Shown here piece by piece: positions 45,785 to 55,961 of a stretch of 64,000 nt of DNA (its first letter is position 1; each line of letters begins with the position of its first letter). The DNA lies in the NCBI GenBank assembly GCA_031308135.1, contig JAHLJT010008446.1, positions 167,770,264 through 167,834,263 of the forward strand, read 5' to 3'. A program made the position numbers and the translations under genes. A model generated the notes under the pieces. It ran no database searches. It was not told the DNA's origin and worked only from the letters and a program-made list of their open reading frames with translations. This DNA is from Acheta domesticus. Its lineage: Eukaryota; Arthropoda; Insecta; Orthoptera; Gryllidae.

Positions 45785-47272
45785 GAACTAGTGGTCCTAC
45801 AGAATGGCACAGACTTTCCCGTATTAATTTTCTATTTCCTTGGGTCTGGGCTAGCTATTCGGGATTGCATGTGGCAATATGTGACTCGTGCCAGCTGCTA
45901 TATATGGCCGCCCAAACTACATTTTTTTGACATTTTCTTAATTTTTCTGTTTCCTAATGGTAGAACGGAAATATTAATTTTAGAATATTAAAGAACAGTA
46001 AAACCTTGTCCTAAATGACAATTTTCTTCGAAAAATATGGAGCCGTTTTTAAGAAATGGGGTTTAAGCGCTACTAAAATGGCGAAATTTGAAGCTCTTTC
46101 ACAGAATTTATTTGAGTTTTCGAAACACTTCATTGGACGTCATTTGAAGCACTTTAACTTACAAATACAAAAGTGTTTACGATTTGCTGATAATGTGCAT
46201 AATAAAGGTGAGAGAGATCTTCCAAAAATTACATTTGTAATTTTTTTTTGGGGGGGGGGAAACGCCAAATTGAACTTTACGTTATATTAAAGAGTGCAAT
46301 GAGCACTATGTGCTCGAAAAGTTCGATGAAAAAGTTTGGAGCCATTTATGAGAGAATGGCGTTTGAGCATTTCTGAAAATGCTGTTTTTTGAGCTAGTTT
46401 TTGCAGAAAACGTTTGAGTTTTCGAGAAACTATATGACTATATGACATTATTCAAAGAATGTACTCATAAACATAATGTAAAAAAATTGCCGCTGATGTA
46501 AATAGTAACGACGTGACAGGCATGTCAAAAATTACATTTATTACATTACATTTATAGTTTATATTTTTGCAAAAAACATAAGAATAGGGCAATATTTCGT
46601 AGATGTCATCTCATAGAGTACATTAGGCACTATCCTTACCAAAAGTTTAAGAAAACAATTTGGAGCTGGTTTTGAGAAAATCTTGTTTTTGTAATTTTTT
46701 TAAAATTGCACCTATTGCGCGGAAACTACTAATTTTGTTAATGTCCATGACCTGAATGAAAGAACTCACTTTGGAGTACAAATTTAAAGAAAGTCTTGAT
46801 CTTCGATTTTGCAGTTGGAGGAAATGGCCGAACAAAATTCAAAACTTCTGTAATTTTCTGTTAACTGTGAAAATCAGTCGTATGCCACCCTTAAGTGAAT
46901 TCTACTCTATTCTTACAAGAAATTTAAAGAAAAAAATTGGAACCCTTCTTGAGAAAATTTTGGAAATGTCTGGGGTGCTTCATGTAAAGTACACCCAAAT
47001 TTTGAAGACTATTTTTCAAAAATCGCGGCGCCCCCGAGTGGAAGCAGGTCGACCGGGGATTATCCATTTTGGAAGAAATCGTACGTATGGTTTAGGCGCT
47101 AATGTTGTTCTCAGATACCGGAAGGACAGACGGACGGACGAAACGTTTTGAAAAGAACCACTTTTTCGGTATCAGGGGACCCCAAAACGTGTATTTCCGT
47201 TGAAATCTCGAAATCGTTTTTCCGCAGCATTACATAACTTTCCCTATACTATGTATAGTATAGGGAAAGTAA
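45785..47272 (+). repeat. R element, full-length forward copy
   Basis: This is the reference copy. It starts AACTAGTGGTCCTACAGAAT, then GGCACAGACTTTCCCGTATT, and ends with TTTTTCGGTATCAGGGGACC, CCGTTGAAATCTCGAAATCG and a perfect palindrome at 47237-47270. Inside, four diverged subunits share a GG(A)GCC-TTT-TGAG-AAA block at 46039, 46338, 46662 and 46939, giving a period of about 280-320 bp. The longest frames are only 90-130 codons with low-complexity translations, so it is read as non-coding and non-autonomous. It shows neither LINE nor SINE features nor long TIRs. Superfamily unknown. Confidence 0.8.
47237..47270. repeat. R-element terminal palindrome (34 bp, perfect)
   Basis: The arm ACTTTCCCTATACTAT is followed by a GT centre and its exact reverse complement. 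It closes the R element at 45785-47272 and is preceded by the conserved GCAGCATTACATA. Confidence 0.9.
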
Positions 47273-47274
47273 AA

Positions 47275-47850
47275 AGGGGATGCCACAAACGTATACGTTT
47301 ACGGGAAAGTAGAAAGTGGGTATCAAAACACGTAGAATTGTAAAAAAAAAATTATGAGATTGAAGGCGTGCTCTCCCTGACAATTCACTAACGAAGTGTG
47401 TTTGGTCAGTCTTTGATCCAAGTGCCGAAGAACAATACAAAGAATGACCGTCTGCTTGATTAGGGTTTCAGTAAATATTAGTAACTCATACGTTCTCTCT
47501 GCCCCCAGACGGGATGGGTGACGGCGAAAAGAATTCATCTACTGCTTTTCTTCGTGTCAGTGCAACGAATTTTCCTGCTGGGTCCCTTTACATCCTGGGG
47601 ATAGGGCTTCCTCCTGCTTGTAAACTGACTTGTTCAGAAATTTTTACTCATCTTCCTTGACAACAGTCGCAATACGCATCTTGTAAAGTGAAAAGTGATA
47701 AAAATTTGTACTGTGAATCGTATGTATACTGCCCAAGACGAGTGGCGATCACAGTGGGAGATACGATAGATGTTTCAATCCATTTAATCTTTCTGATCAC
47801 TATTTTAAGAAGAAAAAAACTTTAATACGCGTATACAGCACTAGTGAAAC
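47275..47850. other. Non-coding spacer
   Basis: Short chance frames only; no recognised repeat. Confidence 0.4.
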
Positions 47851-47854
47851 CTAA

Positions 47855-48170
47855 ATTAAAATAGTCATTAGATGTGGAAATTTGTGATTCGTGTCGGAAG
47901 ATTTTTGACTTCACCCATGGTTCAAGTGCGCAATACAAAAATTTAAAAAAATTAAAAATATTTGCCTCCATGAAGAAGATTTTGGAGTCTGTGCAGAGTG
48001 GCATATTTTGCGACATCACGTGGTAAAATACTATGGCAATGCCATTAGAGGAACTGTTAAGAGACTTGTCACTCGAGCCAGTCTACAAGCAGGTCCTAGA
48101 TCCAATTACAGCGCCGAAGAAACTGTTTGATTGAGCAGAAAGAAGTATTTCTAATATTTTCTTTATTTTG
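47855..48170 (+). pseudogene. Relic of a third uncharacterised TE-like gene family
   Basis: In shifting plus frames: SSAQYKNFKN, KIFASMKKILESVQSG, then NAIRGTVKRLVTRASLQAG, then DPITAPKKLFD, a stop, and AERSISNIFF. This follows a pattern I recall from many arthropod 'uncharacterized' proteins (SDGxxSQYKNxxNFxNL, then AEWHFFATSHGK, then DGxGGTVKRLxxRASLQ), whose leading Asp suggests an RNase H-like core. The first part is degraded, the GGTVKR block is the best preserved, and the rest of the gene is absent. Confidence 0.5.
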
Positions 48171-48179
48171 TGTTCTTTA

Positions 48180-49338
48180 GATACACACAGTCATCACAGT
48201 GAACATTTATAGTCTAGATATCAAAATTTAAAGCCCATAACTGGAACTTTAAAAATACATTCTTCCATTCCTTTGTCACTGAAGCTACAGTGAAACTACT
48301 TTCTTCCGCTACAGATGGTAAGTGAGTATATTTGAAATGAGTTTTGAGGGACAAAATAATTTCAAACTGTGAGTCAAGAATCCGTCATTAAATAACCAAA
48401 AATAATCCTGAAGGTGCGCCACCTCAAGAATTACTGAAATTACTGCATCATCCCAAAGAACTGCCGGCCAATAACGCAAGAAACGATTCTGTTGCAGCAA
48501 TCTACTACACATTGGTTCGTAAAAAATCCACATTTTTTAAAGTTACCTAGATCTCTCTTTGATTTTTTCTAGAATTCTTAACCAGACTCTAATGAATTTA
48601 TAAATATTTTTTAAACAATTTTTTAGCTCATCGACTTTACAAAAATGTTCAATTTCAAAATTAAAATTAAAGTTTAGGAAAATAAATACTTTGCAAAATC
48701 TAAAAACATTAACATGTTTTTAAGTTTCGAATGGAATTTGAACGGAGCTTTTATAATTAGTGTATTCAAGTATATGATACTTTAAAGTTAGTGATGCGCG
48801 TCATTTTTAGCAAATTTCAATGTGCAATATTTCCAAAAATAATAAAGTTGGAAAAATTTAAAAATACGCATGTTGACATATTGAATCCATATAATAGAGA
48901 AAAAAAATATAAAATAATTAAAAATATGAAGGGCAAATTTTGGTATTTTTGTGCGATTTGACGTGGAATGGCTGTGCTGTGCTTATACGCTGCTTTACGG
49001 TGAAGGGCCGACCACGACTAAGTTCACGCAGGATTCGTTGTCGTGGAAAGGGTTGTGAATGGTTTTCTGCAAAAGAAAGTTCATTACGCTCAACAAAATA
49101 CTGAGCAGATGCGAAATCTGAATATTGTCATATAACTCTGAAAATAATTCAGTGGGCCATTGAGAACTAAGTGCATGGGATGCTTTGTGCAGATGTTGTT
49201 TTTTCTGAGCAATAACTCACTCTCACAATCGCTCTTGTGCTCTGTTACGTGGATTTGTTTACCCCATCTCCCGAGCTCCCCTCCCCGCTCCTGCATTTTG
49301 CATCTTTTCTTACACAGCGAAAAGTTTCTGACCTGCAT
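48180..49338. other. AT-rich non-coding stretch
   Basis: No recognisable element. It ends directly before the TAA duplication of the transposon at 49342. Confidence 0.4.
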
Positions 49339-49341
49339 AAC

Positions 49342-49480
49342 ACAGGCCTACAAAAAAAATTTTTTGTTTGGTGCCTCAAATGTTAGAGCTGATTCTTATA
49401 GTATTTTTTGCGCTGATTTCAAATCTGCAAACCATTTTTTTGTATCAGCTCTAGTTTTTGAGATACATCATGTATCATTT
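49342..49480 (+). repeat. Left terminal inverted repeat
   Basis: It pairs with 51447-51583. Outer 8 bases are identical, the exact 14-base block is at 49410-49423, and AGCTCTAGTTTT is at 49447-49458. Overall similarity is moderate, with small indels (the 14-mer is 68 bases from the outer edge here and 60 on the right). Confidence 0.75.
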
Positions 49481-49642
49481 TCAGTTATTTAGGCCTATAC
49501 AGTATAATGTAGCAGATATGCATGTTATACCACTCAATGTTAGGTAAATATTTTAATTTTTTACAGTTGGCAGTACCAGCTGAGTTTGTTTTGTTTAATG
49601 ATGCTCGCAATATAAACAAACCAGTGAACCTAAAATAGTGCA

Positions 49643-51343
49643 ATGGCTTCACACCGAAGAAGTTGTGTAAATCATCCTGAGATATTTTGCTATGTTTGTG
49701 GTGAATATACATTCGTGGAAAACCGAAAACCTATCTCCGATTTCTTGAAAAGAGCGTACTTGGCTTATTTTGGTGTTAAGTTAGGCGACCAAGATAAAAC
49801 ATGGGCTCCACATTCAGTGTGCAAAACCTGTAATGAACATTTAAGGCAGTGGACTAATGGCAAGAGAAGGAATCTTAAGTTTGGTGTGCCCATGGTTTGG
49901 AGGGAACCAAAGAATCATGTTGATGATTGTTACTTTTGTTTGGTGAGAATCACAGGAATAAACAAGAAAAATCATAGCAAGTGGACCTATCCTGATCTTC
50001 CTTCTGCAAGACGTCCTATTTCTCATTCAGATGAAGTGCCCATTCCTACTTTTCATCTACTTCCCATTGTCAGTGATGATGAAGAACATTATTCTGATGC
50101 CCTAGGCCTACATGATGTAGGTGATACTAGTGATTGTGACTATGAAGGGACAAGCTCAAGTCCCCAGCGTTTCAACCAAAATGAGTTAAGTGATCTAGTA
50201 AGAGACCTACGCCTTTCAAAAGAAGCTGCAGAACTTTTAGCATCTAGACTTAATGAGAAGAACTTACTTGACCCGGGAACTACAATAACTTTTTACCGTA
50301 AGAGAGAACAATCTTTGCTGCCATTCTTCAACAATGAAGACAATTTAGTATTTTGTCACGATGTCCAAGGTTTATTACTAGCAATGGGTCTATCTCAGTA
50401 CTTGTCCGAAGATTGGCGTTTGTTCATTGACAGTTCTAAACGAAGTTTGAAATGTGTTCTTTTGCACAATGGGAACAAATATGGTTCCATACCAATTGCC
50501 CATTCAACGAAAATGAAAGAAGAGTATGACAACGTAGCTGTGGTCTTGGACAAAATTAAGTACAATGAGCATCAGTGGGTAATTTGTGTTGACCTAAAAA
50601 TGGTAAATTTCTTGCTAGGACAGCAAGGGGGCTACACAAAGTTTCCTTGCTTCTTGTGTTTGTGGGATAGCAGAGCTAAACAAGCCCATTGGGTTAGAAG
50701 AGATTGGCCTGAACGAGAAGAAATGGTTGTAGGGCAAAGAAATGTGATTAACGAAGCCTTAGTTTCTAGGGATAAAATCATTTTGCCTCCACTACATATA
50801 AAGCTAGGTTTGATGAAGCAGTTTGTGAAAGCTCTCGACAAGGACGGTCCATGCTTTGTTTATATAGGTCGTAAGATGCCTGGAATAAGCGCAGAAAAAC
50901 TTAAAGCTGGCATTTTTGATGGTCCACAAATCAGACAGCTTGTGAAAGATCCAGAGTTTGTGAACTCTATGAGTCCCGTGGAAAGCAGAGCGTGGAAATC
51001 GTTTGTACAAGTTATTACAAAGTTTTTGGGAAACATTAAAGCTGACAATTATGTTGAGCTTGTCAACAACATGCTCGATAACTTCGAAAGGCTGGGATGC
51101 AACATGAGCATAAAAGTGCATTACCTACACAGCCACCTGGACCATTTCCCTCACAACCTTGGCGATTTTATTGAGGAACAAGGAGAACGGTTTCACCAAG
51201 ACATGAAGACCATGGAGGATCGTTTTCAAGGAAGATGGGATACCCACATGATGGCGGACTACTGCTGGAACTTGGAAAGAAGTTGCCGAAACCAGATCCA
51301 TTCTAGGTCGTCACGGAAAAGAACTTTTCACAGTGTCAACTAA
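49643..51343 (+). CDS. Putative DDE-type transposase, 566 aa, intact
   Basis: The ORF is unbroken and intronless from ATG 49643 to TAA 51343. The N-terminus has C16xxC19, 40 residues, then C60xxC63, the Cys4 spacing of ZAD-type DNA-binding domains, and a third CxxC at 96-99 inside WREPKNHVDDCYFC. An acidic linker (144-170) follows. The core shows WRLFIDSSKRS (D263), a beta-rich stretch to WVICVDLKMVNF (D317), then CFLC (336-339) and LPPLHIKLGLMKQF (H385), and later HYLHSHLDHF and IEEQGERFHQD (E512/E515). D, D, CxxC/H insertion and E in this order resemble RNase H-like transposases of the CACTA/RAG/hAT type. These residues are kept in the decayed copy at 27956. The family is one I recall only as 'uncharacterized' in arthropods; activity is not shown. 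Confidence 0.85.
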   Translation: MASHRRSCVNHPEIFCYVCGEYTFVENRKPISDFLKRAYLAYFGVKLGDQDKTWAPHSVCKTCNEHLRQWTNGKRRNLKFGVPMVWREPKNHVDDCYFCLVRITGINKKNHSKWTYPDLPSARRPISHSDEVPIPTFHLLPIVSDDEEHYSDALGLHDVGDTSDCDYEGTSSSPQRFNQNELSDLVRDLRLSKEAAELLASRLNEKNLLDPGTTITFYRKREQSLLPFFNNEDNLVFCHDVQGLLLAMGLSQYLSEDWRLFIDSSKRSLKCVLLHNGNKYGSIPIAHSTKMKEEYDNVAVVLDKIKYNEHQWVICVDLKMVNFLLGQQGGYTKFPCFLCLWDSRAKQAHWVRRDWPEREEMVVGQRNVINEALVSRDKIILPPLHIKLGLMKQFVKALDKDGPCFVYIGRKMPGISAEKLKAGIFDGPQIRQLVKDPEFVNSMSPVESRAWKSFVQVITKFLGNIKADNYVELVNNMLDNFERLGCNMSIKVHYLHSHLDHFPHNLGDFIEEQGERFHQDMKTMEDRFQGRWDTHMMADYCWNLERSCRNQIHSRSSRKRTFHSVN

Positions 51344-51446
51344 TGTCCCAACTAAGGCCGAATGGGTCTTGTAAGTTTGTATGTACGAGTAGGCATATCT
51401 CATTAAAATAACATTCTGAATTGAATTACTATTTTGTACTTTCATT

Positions 51447-51583
51447 CCTTATATATCATATATATCATAACTTGAAAACTAAAGCTCATAGAAAAAAACC
51501 AATGTCATTTTTGAAATCAGCGCCCCAAATATACTTAAAAACAGCATTAAAATCGTTTGCACCATTTTCTGTGTTGGCCTGTG
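51447..51583 (-). repeat. Right terminal inverted repeat
   Basis: Reverse-complement partner of 49342-49480. It contains TTTGAAATCAGCGC at 51510-51523, AAAACTAAAGCT at 51475-51486 and an outer GGCCTGTG at 51576-51583. Confidence 0.75.
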
Positions 51584-51589
51584 TAATTG

Positions 51590-52410
51590 GTACTCGCGTG
51601 ACGTAGGGTTGGAGAATGATGTCACACACTGATTCCTATTAGTCGCTGTGGAAATTCGCCATTCTTGAGATACGAACGTACGGCTAACCGGTTAATTCAA
51701 CATTAGTTGCATACTCGTAACTACATGCGCTGTTGCACCTAGTAGAAACTTTGTCGAAGGATATTTTATTGAAATTGGTTGACACTGACTTTAAGTTAAT
51801 GATTTACACATTCCAGCAAATATTTTTTTTCATCTACTTAGTTTACTTCGTTAATTTTACTGTGCATAGTGATCTCTGCAAAGTACGCAAGGACTGCCAT
51901 TTTGATAATGATCGTCAACTTTGGATCCACTTAATATTTAATTTAGAAAAGTATGTACTTCTAAATGTTCGTTTAATTTTTGTGGTGTAAACTGAGAAAA
52001 AATGTTTTGCACATGTTAGGACAAGTGTTGTTTTTCTCTTTTGACTCGCATGAGTGGCCGAGGTGGGCCCTTCCGCCTGGAGCGCGCCAAAATCCAAATC
52101 CAGATCAAAGGGTCGGGCTCGCAATTGGGATGCTACTTAGTGTATGGTTCGAAATTCATCGCATTGCGGTTTATTCAGTTTCGGCTAGAAAATATTCCCC
52201 GAAAACATATTTTAAAATTAAAATTATTATTATTTTCATTATTATTATTAAATTATATATTCTTCATTTAAAATAAGGCCATATATTTTTTGCTCGGTTA
52301 CATTATTACAGTTTTACCGTATACTGATCTGGAAGATACAATACATTCCACTCTTGCAAGTCTACATATTTTCATGTATAAAATTCGTTATCTTTTACAT
52401 TGTAGGATTT
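51590..52410. other. Non-coding stretch before exon
   Basis: AT-rich apart from a small GC-rich patch at 52045-52120. No element is recognised. Likely intron. Confidence 0.4.
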
Positions 52411-52415
52411 TACAG

Positions 52416-52559
52416 CAGCAGCAACACCATAATGAGATCACTCACAAACAAAACAAGCAGCAACAGTATTTTGAAACGTCCTCTCCTGGAGACCACAGAC
52501 TTGCAGATTTCTTAAGAACGAATTTAGAAAATCTTGATGGATTATCAAGCGCAAATAAG
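52416..52559 (+). CDS. Putative internal exon of a host gene (Gln-rich)
   Basis: A pyrimidine-containing tract ends in ACAG at 52412-52415 and a perfect donor AAG|GTAAGT follows at 52560. The 144 bases are open in phase 0 at both ends and encode 48 residues: a polyglutamine-like start (QQQQHHNEITHKQNKQQQ), then RLADFLRTNLENLDGLSSAN and K. An alternative acceptor AG at 52404-52405 would add 10 bases and change the phase. The second half looks like an amphipathic helix of a real protein. Phase 0 is compatible with the exon at 31626-31861 being upstream in the same gene; the link is inferred. Not identified. Confidence 0.55.
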
Positions 52560-52564
52560 GTAAG

Positions 52565-53415
52565 TTAAGACGGATCCTTGTGGTTACAGTACCAACATCA
52601 CATGATTATCTCTTCTTCAAATGTTTATCTCTACACAGTTTAATTGCTCAAAGGAATGCTTACACGTCTCAACTTTTTAATGAATCCCTTCTGTAAGAAG
52701 GGATAGCATATTTTATCTTTTTAGAGATTATAATTTTTGGATGGGAATATTAAAAAGCATTTGGGAGGTTCATACCCAAAATCTGACATCTGGAATAAAG
52801 AGAAATGACCAATATCCATCTGTGAATATTTTTTATTCTAGTTGAGTATTGTTCTCGAATGTATTATTTGTGTTCAGAAGATTCGCAAATCAAGTGCTTC
52901 TGAAGAAACGCCAAAGACATGAAAGTGTATTTTAGCAATGATTTTCATATTGTTTTTTTCTTCTAATTAATCGCCTGTAAGAATTTTAGAAATGAAACGA
53001 AGTTACACATGGTCAAAATAATTCGTTTAATACATTGAAGGTTTTATTTTCTTTAGGCGCGCCTTGTTGTCTGTTGACTGACCACGCGTTTTTCCTACGT
53101 CAATTGCTATTGCGCCTGGATTCCCTGTCAATTGCCACGCCGCTCTCCTAGGCTTGTTGAGATATTTTCAGACCCTAAATATTTAGCATTCAAAATTGAA
53201 CATATTTGCGATGTAGCAGTATTTGGAAATTTCGTAAGTATAAAGGTAGATTATTTTTATATTTTTTATCCTAGAACAAAACGATATATAATTGTCAATA
53301 AACAACATAACAAACAGAAATCGGCACCTAAGGTTAGCTCGGAAACAGTGCCGGCTCCTTAATCAGATTGGACGTTTACGCCGACAACCGAAAGGTTTAA
53401 ACTGTCGTATTGAAA
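52565..53415. other. Non-coding stretch
   Basis: Likely intron after the exon. Short frames at 53132-53362 have no recognised motif. Confidence 0.4.
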
Positions 53416-53416
53416 A

Positions 53417-53461
<45 letters not shown>
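53416..53461. repeat. (ATT)n microsatellite
   Basis: About 15 uninterrupted ATT units. Confidence 0.95.
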
Positions 53462-53463
<2 letters not shown>

Positions 53464-53469
53464 TGTTAT

Positions 53470-54875
53470 CGTTTCAAATTTAATTTACTTCAATATACAG
53501 ATTATCCAGACCCAGGTAGGCCGTTCCTCGTCCTGACAGGGGATGAAGGGAGCGCTCCAATGTATTCCTTTTCTTCATCGATCCTTCCTTATACCCTCTC
53601 AACACATTCACATCTTCGTTCTCTTTCTCTTATTTCACTGTTCTTTGACAGTAGGAAGTTAACACGCTTCTGACCATATCATAATCCCTCAGGCTTACAC
53701 TTTGTTTATCCACCATGGTGAGGGAGTGACATTTGTCCCCATACGAAGAACAGTGGGGAAGATTCTTTGCCACTCCCTGCTATATTCCAATGGCTACTCT
53801 GGCACTCCACTGGAATGTCCGCGCTTGGCTCCTTTGTGGAAGGTGACAACACAGATCACATTTCCAGTTTTTGGAATTTAAAGTCACTCCCTGCCATCTT
53901 CCCCAAGGGAGAAGAAAATTGGTGAAAATGTCATATCTTAACAGATTGTCGTTGATAGTGGACAGTTTCCTATGTGATGGAATTGTCCATTTTTAAATTT
54001 GGTATCAGTGATTCAGAATTTGCTTGTTCTTTAGTTCGATAAGAACATTTCCAAAGAAAACTAGAATCTGTGGTCTGAAAATAGAAAATAAAACACCTAT
54101 GTGACCTTTACCGATAGAAAATCTTAAATGTTGTAAGAGCCGCAAACAATTTTCACGTAAAAATGTTGCGTGAAAATACGGGGGAGAAAATACAAGGGTG
54201 CTGGTTTAGCACCAGTACCCTTAACTTCTGTGCGTATTGTAAATTAGTTCTATGCTAGTGTCCTGCAGAAGAAAAGAAGGTTCCTCATCAAATCAATCTG
54301 GTTGTCCAAAAGGTAGCATGCACACTGATCAAGAACAGGAAATAAAATTCTCTCGAATTAGAGCAATAAATTAAATGTTTTTAACAGAAAGTCTGCACAA
54401 ATACTACAATAACATGGTATAGCATACACGGGTACGCAGTACAACAGTTCTTTACAAACCAGTCAATACACGCAATATACGTTGAGTAACGCTATCTAAT
54501 ATTCGTATTTTTCCGTGTTCTTGGGTACCTAATAAAACTACAGACACCACTCGTATGGCGCGAGGCTGCAGTTTTCTTACAATTTCTGTGCGCGTTCGAA
54601 ATTAGTTAGGACTAAAGTCTAAGGACTAAGGACCCGAGTGATGGTGTCGTCAAAGTGTATTGGATGTTTACGGAACAATGTGAAACCGTCGACATGCAAA
54701 ATCGTTTCCCGGAAACTCGAGTGTTCTCTTACAACCTAGCCACTCGAAACACACGTTAACATTAAACAATTAAATTCGATTCAAAAGTTTAAGTCCCAAG
54801 TAAAATCTTTTCTGCTGCATAACTGTTTCTCTACAGTTATCTTTATATATAAAAGTGGATGTTGGTATGTGTGTA
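53470..54875. other. Unassigned stretch
   Basis: 53500-53920 has normal GC and several short frames without a recognised domain. The rest is AT-rich. No repeats were identified. Confidence 0.35.

Positions 54876-54880
<5 letters not shown>

Positions 54881-54918
<38 letters not shown>
54881..54918. repeat. (TA)n microsatellite
   Basis: A pure TA run just after ATATATAAAAGTGGATGTTG and before ACCAATCTCCACGAAAGTTG. These flanks look like a dispersed element of unknown type. Confidence 0.9.
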
Positions 54919-54919
<1 letters not shown>

Positions 54920-54920
<1 letters not shown>

Positions 54921-55955
54921 AGCCAAACTTAGACACCGTGAGACCAATCTCCACGAAAGTTGGCACTTCTACATGTTTTTTCACCGAGAAGGTTTATGTA
55001 CTGTTAAATCTATTGTAAGTCCACTATGGCGCTGTTAAACAAAACTAAATATTTACGTCAAATGCAACCCACAACACATTCGGTAGGATTTTGAATCTAT
55101 ATTGTTAAATAACTCCCAAACGATGAGTTCTATGGCTTTAAAAACTAAAGTCATACCGTAATCTACAGGATGAAACCTTGAACATTCTATTACATTTTTG
55201 CTAGTCCGGCGCTTCCTGATACTACCTCACCTGTTTAGAGATGTGCAGAATCTGCAATTAAATGTGAATGAGAATGACAGAGAGTGGCAGAGACAGACAG
55301 ACAGGGCCAGGGTGAGGGAGGGACAGTGAGAGGGTGATGGAAGGGGAATGAGGGAGATGAAGGGCAGAACAACGTCTGCCGTGTTTCCCTAGTAAATTAT
55401 ACCGAGCATCAAAAAGGATAGTAATATTAATTTTAACAATGGTATTTGATGTATTATTTATCATTTGGACTTTATAATTATAAACAACGTGTAACAAGTA
55501 TTGTACCTCAGCTTCTGGATCAATGAGCCCCATCTCGATCAGGTTTTTCGTCGAGTTTTCCTGATCCATTGAGCAAATACTGAGATGGCCCCTTGTTTTG
55601 CTCCTGGACATAAATGTAACTTCATTATCTGTGCACGTCTTCTAGAGTTCAGAGGGAAGTACAATTATTCAAATGATCGTTCTCCATGTTGCCGCGCAGG
55701 AAGTATTATTTCTTTACAAAGTACATGATGAGGGATAAGAGCCCAAATCTATATCTGATTTACCCTTCCCAATAGATTTTATTATATCGGAGCGAATATT
55801 TTGTAAACAAGTCTTTCCACAAACGCTCATTTCTTTCTGTATTCAGAATTCAACTAGTGTATTGCTTAGGGTAGGAATCCCAGAATTATGAAAACTTGCA
55901 CAGAATTCACTTCTCTCCTTCTCTCTTCACTTTTTCACTGATTTTGACGTAAAAT
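54920..55955. other. Unassigned stretch
   Basis: It holds a purine-rich low-complexity tract at 55260-55370 and otherwise AT-rich DNA. A minus-strand frame at 55258-55611 depends on the low-complexity tract and is not credible. Confidence 0.35.
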
Positions 55956-55961
55956 AAAACT

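Larger units (their letters stand above)
49342..51583 (+). mobile_element. DNA transposon with intact transposase-like ORF and ~140-bp TIRs
   Basis: The 2242-bp unit is bounded by inverted repeats that start CACAGGCC (49342) and end GGCCTGTG (51583). TAA lies directly outside on both sides (49339-49341 and 51584-51586), consistent with a 3-bp target-site duplication. The TIRs are diverged but share an exact 14-mer GCGCTGATTTCAAA (49410-49423 and, reversed, 51510-51523) and an AGCTYTAGTTTT block 37 bases further in on both sides. A single 566-codon ORF fills the middle. Termini beginning CACAG with a 3-bp duplication fit the CACTA/Mirage/Chapaev group, but a Harbinger-like TWA target is also possible. 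The classification is inference. Confidence 0.75.

Noticed and set aside
53292..53673. Frames encoding poly-Ile/Leu
   Set aside because: They translate an ATT microsatellite.
55258..55611. 117-codon minus-strand frame
   Set aside because: Half of it is a purine-rich low-complexity tract.
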